DNA of 64,000 nucleotides from FEN-1191 sp964528845 (GTDB lineage: Bacteria; Pseudomonadota; Gammaproteobacteria; Steroidobacterales; Steroidobacteraceae), in NCBI GenBank assembly GCA_964528845.1, contig CAZGVE010000010.1, positions 1-64,000 on the forward strand, read 5' to 3'. Numbering within the stretch: position 1 is the stretch's first letter; the number at the start of each line of letters is the position of its first letter. Shown piece by piece: positions 61,840-64,000 of this stretch. The notes under the pieces are model-generated. The model did not search any database. It was given only the letters and a program-made list of their open reading frames with translations, and had not been told where the DNA came from. A program made the translations under genes and the position numbers.

Positions 61840-62420
61840 CAACGCGGTCCCAGCCGGTGGCGGCAGTACTCCCGCACGCCACTGATGTCGCGTTCGACGG
61901 TCTTGGTGCTGATGCCGAGGTATCTGGAGATCGCGCGGTAACTCATCTGCGCCTCGACGTGCAGCGCAAAGACCTTGCGATAGCGCGGTGGCAGGATCCG
62001 GAGTGCATGGCTGATCGCCCGCAGCGCGAGCTGGCGCTCGACGATCTCTTCGGGCTGTTGACCCTGGCTGACCAGCTCGACCGTGTCGTACGGGACATGC
62101 GCCGCGTAGGCGCAGGCACGGCGGCGGCGCAGTTCATCGCGCGCGAGATTGGTCGCGATCTTGAACAGGAAGGCGCGAACCTGGCGCTCCCCACGCCAGA
62201 AGTCCTGCACGCGCATCAGGCGGATGCACAGGTCCTGCACCACGTCTTCGGCGTCTTCGGCACGACCAAGGATGCGCTTGACGTGGCCTATGAGGGCCGA
62301 GCGATGCTGCGAAACGAGCTGCTCGATTAGCCGCAGATCGCACGAGCGCGCATCGTCCCCGGCGGGCACCTGGTGCGCAGCGGCGGTTTCGGTCGACTGC
62401 CAGCCGTCGTTGCTATCCAT
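61839..62420 (-). CDS. ECF-type RNA polymerase sigma factor (first of a pair)
   Basis: A 193-residue factor. Region 2 has LIEQLVSQHRSALIGHVKRILG, AEDVVQDLCIRLMR and AFLFKIATNLARDELRRRRA; region 4 has LRILPPRYRKVFALHVEAQMSYRAISRYLGISTKTVERDI. FecI-like. ATG 62420 is preceded by GGGGGG. The upstream 200 bp are AT-rich and contain a Fur-box-like sequence. It is translationally coupled to the second sigma gene. Confidence 0.88.
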   Translation of the reverse strand: MDSNDGWQSTETAAAHQVPAGDDARSCDLRLIEQLVSQHRSALIGHVKRILGRAEDAEDVVQDLCIRLMRVQDFWRGERQVRAFLFKIATNLARDELRRRRACAYAAHVPYDTVELVSQGQQPEEIVERQLALRAISHALRILPPRYRKVFALHVEAQMSYRAISRYLGISTKTVERDISGVREYCRHRLGPR

Positions 62421-62477
62421 TGCACCCCCCAAATCCCCCGAAACACCACTGTGTGGATTATCGACTATCTTGTCAAC

Positions 62478-62496
62478 AATAATGATGATAATTTTT
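62478..62496. promoter_or_regulatory. Fur-box-like sequence upstream of the sigma pair
   Basis: AATAATGATGATAATTTTT matches GATAATGATAATCATTATC at 14 of 19 positions. It lies in the AT-rich stretch between the sigma genes and the GH35 gene. A minus-strand TTGACA (62475-62470) is adjacent. AT-richness can produce such matches by chance. Confidence 0.35.
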
Positions 62497-62624
62497 ATTT
62501 GAGCTGCTCGCGCTCAAAAATGCGGTGCGGCGCGCGAACTCCGGTGCATATTCCCTGCTGGAGAACTCGGCGCCCGGAATCCTCCCGAGCCAATGGCGGA
62601 GCTACAGGAACTGGGGATCCATAA

Positions 62625-64000
62625 ATGAAAGTCGTCGCCTGTTGCTGGCTCCGCCGCATGGCGCTGCTGTGCTGCCTGTTCGGCGCCAACGCCGGCGCCC
62701 GTGCGGCCAACGCGCCCCCCGCCACGTCCGACGCACCGGCGCATCTCGAGCACCGAGGACACGCGACGCAGCTGATCGTGAATGGCGCTCCATGGCTCGT
62801 GCTTGGTGCCGAACTGCGCGGTACGGCATCCTCGAGTCTGGTGAACATGGAGCCGATCTGGCCGGAACTGGTCCAGCTGCACCTGAACACCGTGCTGCTG
62901 GCGCTTGGCTGGGACTGGATCGAACCGGACGAGGGCCGGTTCGACTTCCAGTTGCTCGATGGCCTGATAGCGGGGGCCCGAGCCCACCAGCTGCACGTCG
63001 TGCTGCTGTGGTTCGGAAGCTGGAAGAACGGCATCTCCAGCTTTGCGCCTGGATGGGTCAAGCGCGACCCACAGCGCTTCCCGCGCGTGCGCCTGGGCAG
63101 CGGCCGCCCGGTGGAGATCATCTCGCCATTCAGCACCAGCGCGCTCGATGCCGACACGCGCGCCTATTCGGCGCTGATGCAGCACCTTAAGGACACCGAC
63201 CACGAGCGCACTGTGCTGATGGTGCAGGTTGAGAACGAGGTTGGACTGAATGGGGATTCGCGCGACCACGGTAGCGCCGCATCCGCAGCCTACGCGCAGG
63301 CCGTGCCGGCACCTTTGATGCAGTACCTCGCACAGCACCGTGAAGCGCTGTCGCCGGAGCTCGTCGCACGCTGGAGGGCCGCCGGCATGCGGCCGACGGG
63401 CACCTGGTCCGAGGTGTTCGGCGCGGATGCGGCAGGCGATGAGATCTTCATGGCCTGGCACTACGCGCGTTACCTCGAGCACATCACGGCGGCCGGCAAG
63501 GCGATCTACCCATTGCCAGCGTTCACCAACACCGCGCTCGCCGAGCCCTGGTCGACGCGCACCCGCATCTACAACTCTGGCGGTCCGCAGTCCTTCCTGC
63601 TGGATATCTGGAAGGCCGCGGCGCCCTCGATCGATTTCAATGCCCCGGACATCTATCTGCCGGCTTTCGATGAGTTCGCCGGCCAGTTCCACCGGCCCGA
63701 TAACGCCCTGTTCGTGCCAGAATCCTCGGGCGACCTGCACGGGGTCGCGAATGCGTTCTATGCGATCGGCGCGCAGGACGCGCTCGGGTATTCGCCGTTC
63801 GGCATCGACGACACCGCTTGGCTGGTCAGCTTTCGGCCCGACAAGGGGAATGCGGGTACCGACGACGTGGCGCACACGGCGCTCGCACAGGGCTATGCGG
63901 TGTTGAGCAACCTCGCGCCGGCGATCCTCGCGCACCAGGCGGCCGGCACGATCGGCGCCGCGTGGCTGAACGCGTCACACCCCTCGCAGCAGATCACGCT
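62625..64000 (+). CDS. Secreted GH35-type beta-galactosidase with DUF5597 (partial, runs off the window)
   Basis: 458 codons are open to the window end, with no stop. A signal peptide (WLRRMALLCCLFGANAGARAA) is followed by QLIVNGAPWLVLGAELRGTAS, WDWIEPDEGRFDFQLLDGLI and LLWFGSWKNGISSFAPGWVK. The acid/base candidate is in MVQVENEVGLNGDSRDHG and the nucleophile candidate in LFVPESSGD. This matches the GH35/GH42-like proteins carrying a DUF5597 C-terminus, which would lie beyond the window. It is divergent from the sigma/TonB operon, suggesting a polysaccharide-use locus. Confidence 0.85.
   Translation, partial: MKVVACCWLRRMALLCCLFGANAGARAANAPPATSDAPAHLEHRGHATQLIVNGAPWLVLGAELRGTASSSLVNMEPIWPELVQLHLNTVLLALGWDWIEPDEGRFDFQLLDGLIAGARAHQLHVVLLWFGSWKNGISSFAPGWVKRDPQRFPRVRLGSGRPVEIISPFSTSALDADTRAYSALMQHLKDTDHERTVLMVQVENEVGLNGDSRDHGSAASAAYAQAVPAPLMQYLAQHREALSPELVARWRAAGMRPTGTWSEVFGADAAGDEIFMAWHYARYLEHITAAGKAIYPLPAFTNTALAEPWSTRTRIYNSGGPQSFLLDIWKAAAPSIDFNAPDIYLPAFDEFAGQFHRPDNALFVPESSGDLHGVANAFYAIGAQDALGYSPFGIDDTAWLVSFRPDKGNAGTDDVAHTALAQGYAVLSNLAPAILAHQAAGTIGAAWLNASHPSQQIT

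Overview
The window is about 64 kb of GC-rich chromosomal DNA from a gammaproteobacterium. The ribF-ileS-lspA-ispH block, the rplU-rpmA-obg block, FecI-like sigma factors, a TonB-dependent receptor, plant-polysaccharide glycosidases and a VPLP-type PEP-CTERM protein together suggest a free-living Nevskiales/Steroidobacterales-like organism. That placement is an inference, because no rRNA is present. Three 100-N scaffold gaps (5928-6027, 33554-33653, 42451-42550) are flanked by duplicated ends (55, 55 and 44 bp) and are assembly artefacts inside otherwise intact genes.

Layout. 1-1.8 kb: a two-gene DprA-like/phosphoribosyltransferase module of the ShosTA type, preceded by an excellent LexA (SOS) box, with the second gene frameshifted, and lying against the 3' end of tRNA-Thr. 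1.9-11.6 kb: conserved core (Irr/Fur-like regulator, ispH, lspA, ileS, ribF, rpsT, a TfoX C-terminal-domain protein, obg, rpmA, rplU, ispB, tRNA-Pro). 11.6-29.7 kb: regulatory and redox genes, including three paralogous Crp/Fnr regulators, a CheB-CheR-PAS fusion followed by a PAS protein, a P-type ATPase, OsmC, O-acetylhomoserine sulfhydrylase and two small eRF1-like proteins. 29.9-42.4 kb: GH39-GH43 hemicellulase operon, envelope proteins, a PEP-CTERM protein, a three-subunit periplasmic molybdenum aldehyde-type oxidoreductase with cytochrome c, a secreted amidohydrolase and a tartrate/isopropylmalate-type dehydrogenase.

42.4-50.7 kb: a divergent catabolic locus. A giant FAD/Fe-S oxidoreductase and its GntR regulator are on the minus strand. 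A class V aminotransferase, MFS transporter, extradiol-dioxygenase-family protein and ROK kinase are on the plus strand. Two TGCATT/AATGCA palindromes sit between the two arms. 50.7-54.6 kb: a tight operon of a fused class II aldolase/short-chain dehydrogenase with mtnP and mtnA, which looks like a methylthioadenosine-to-DHAP salvage shunt.

54.8-64 kb: secreted CMD-family protein and 2-hydroxyacid dehydrogenase (plus strand). On the minus strand are two translationally coupled sigma-70-family factors, a TonB receptor, a large secreted metallo-beta-lactamase-fold protein and a DUF1080 lipoprotein. The MBL start codon lies in a long hairpin. A secreted GH35/DUF5597-type glycosidase runs off the right end.

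The most interesting items are the SOS-controlled ShosTA-like defence/toxin module beside a tRNA gene and the aldolase-SDR/mtnP/mtnA operon. All function calls come from motif recognition by eye; no database search was run. Intergenic stretches are all under 300 bp. The first 188 bases hold no gene I can support, only a 32-codon open stretch ending at 99.
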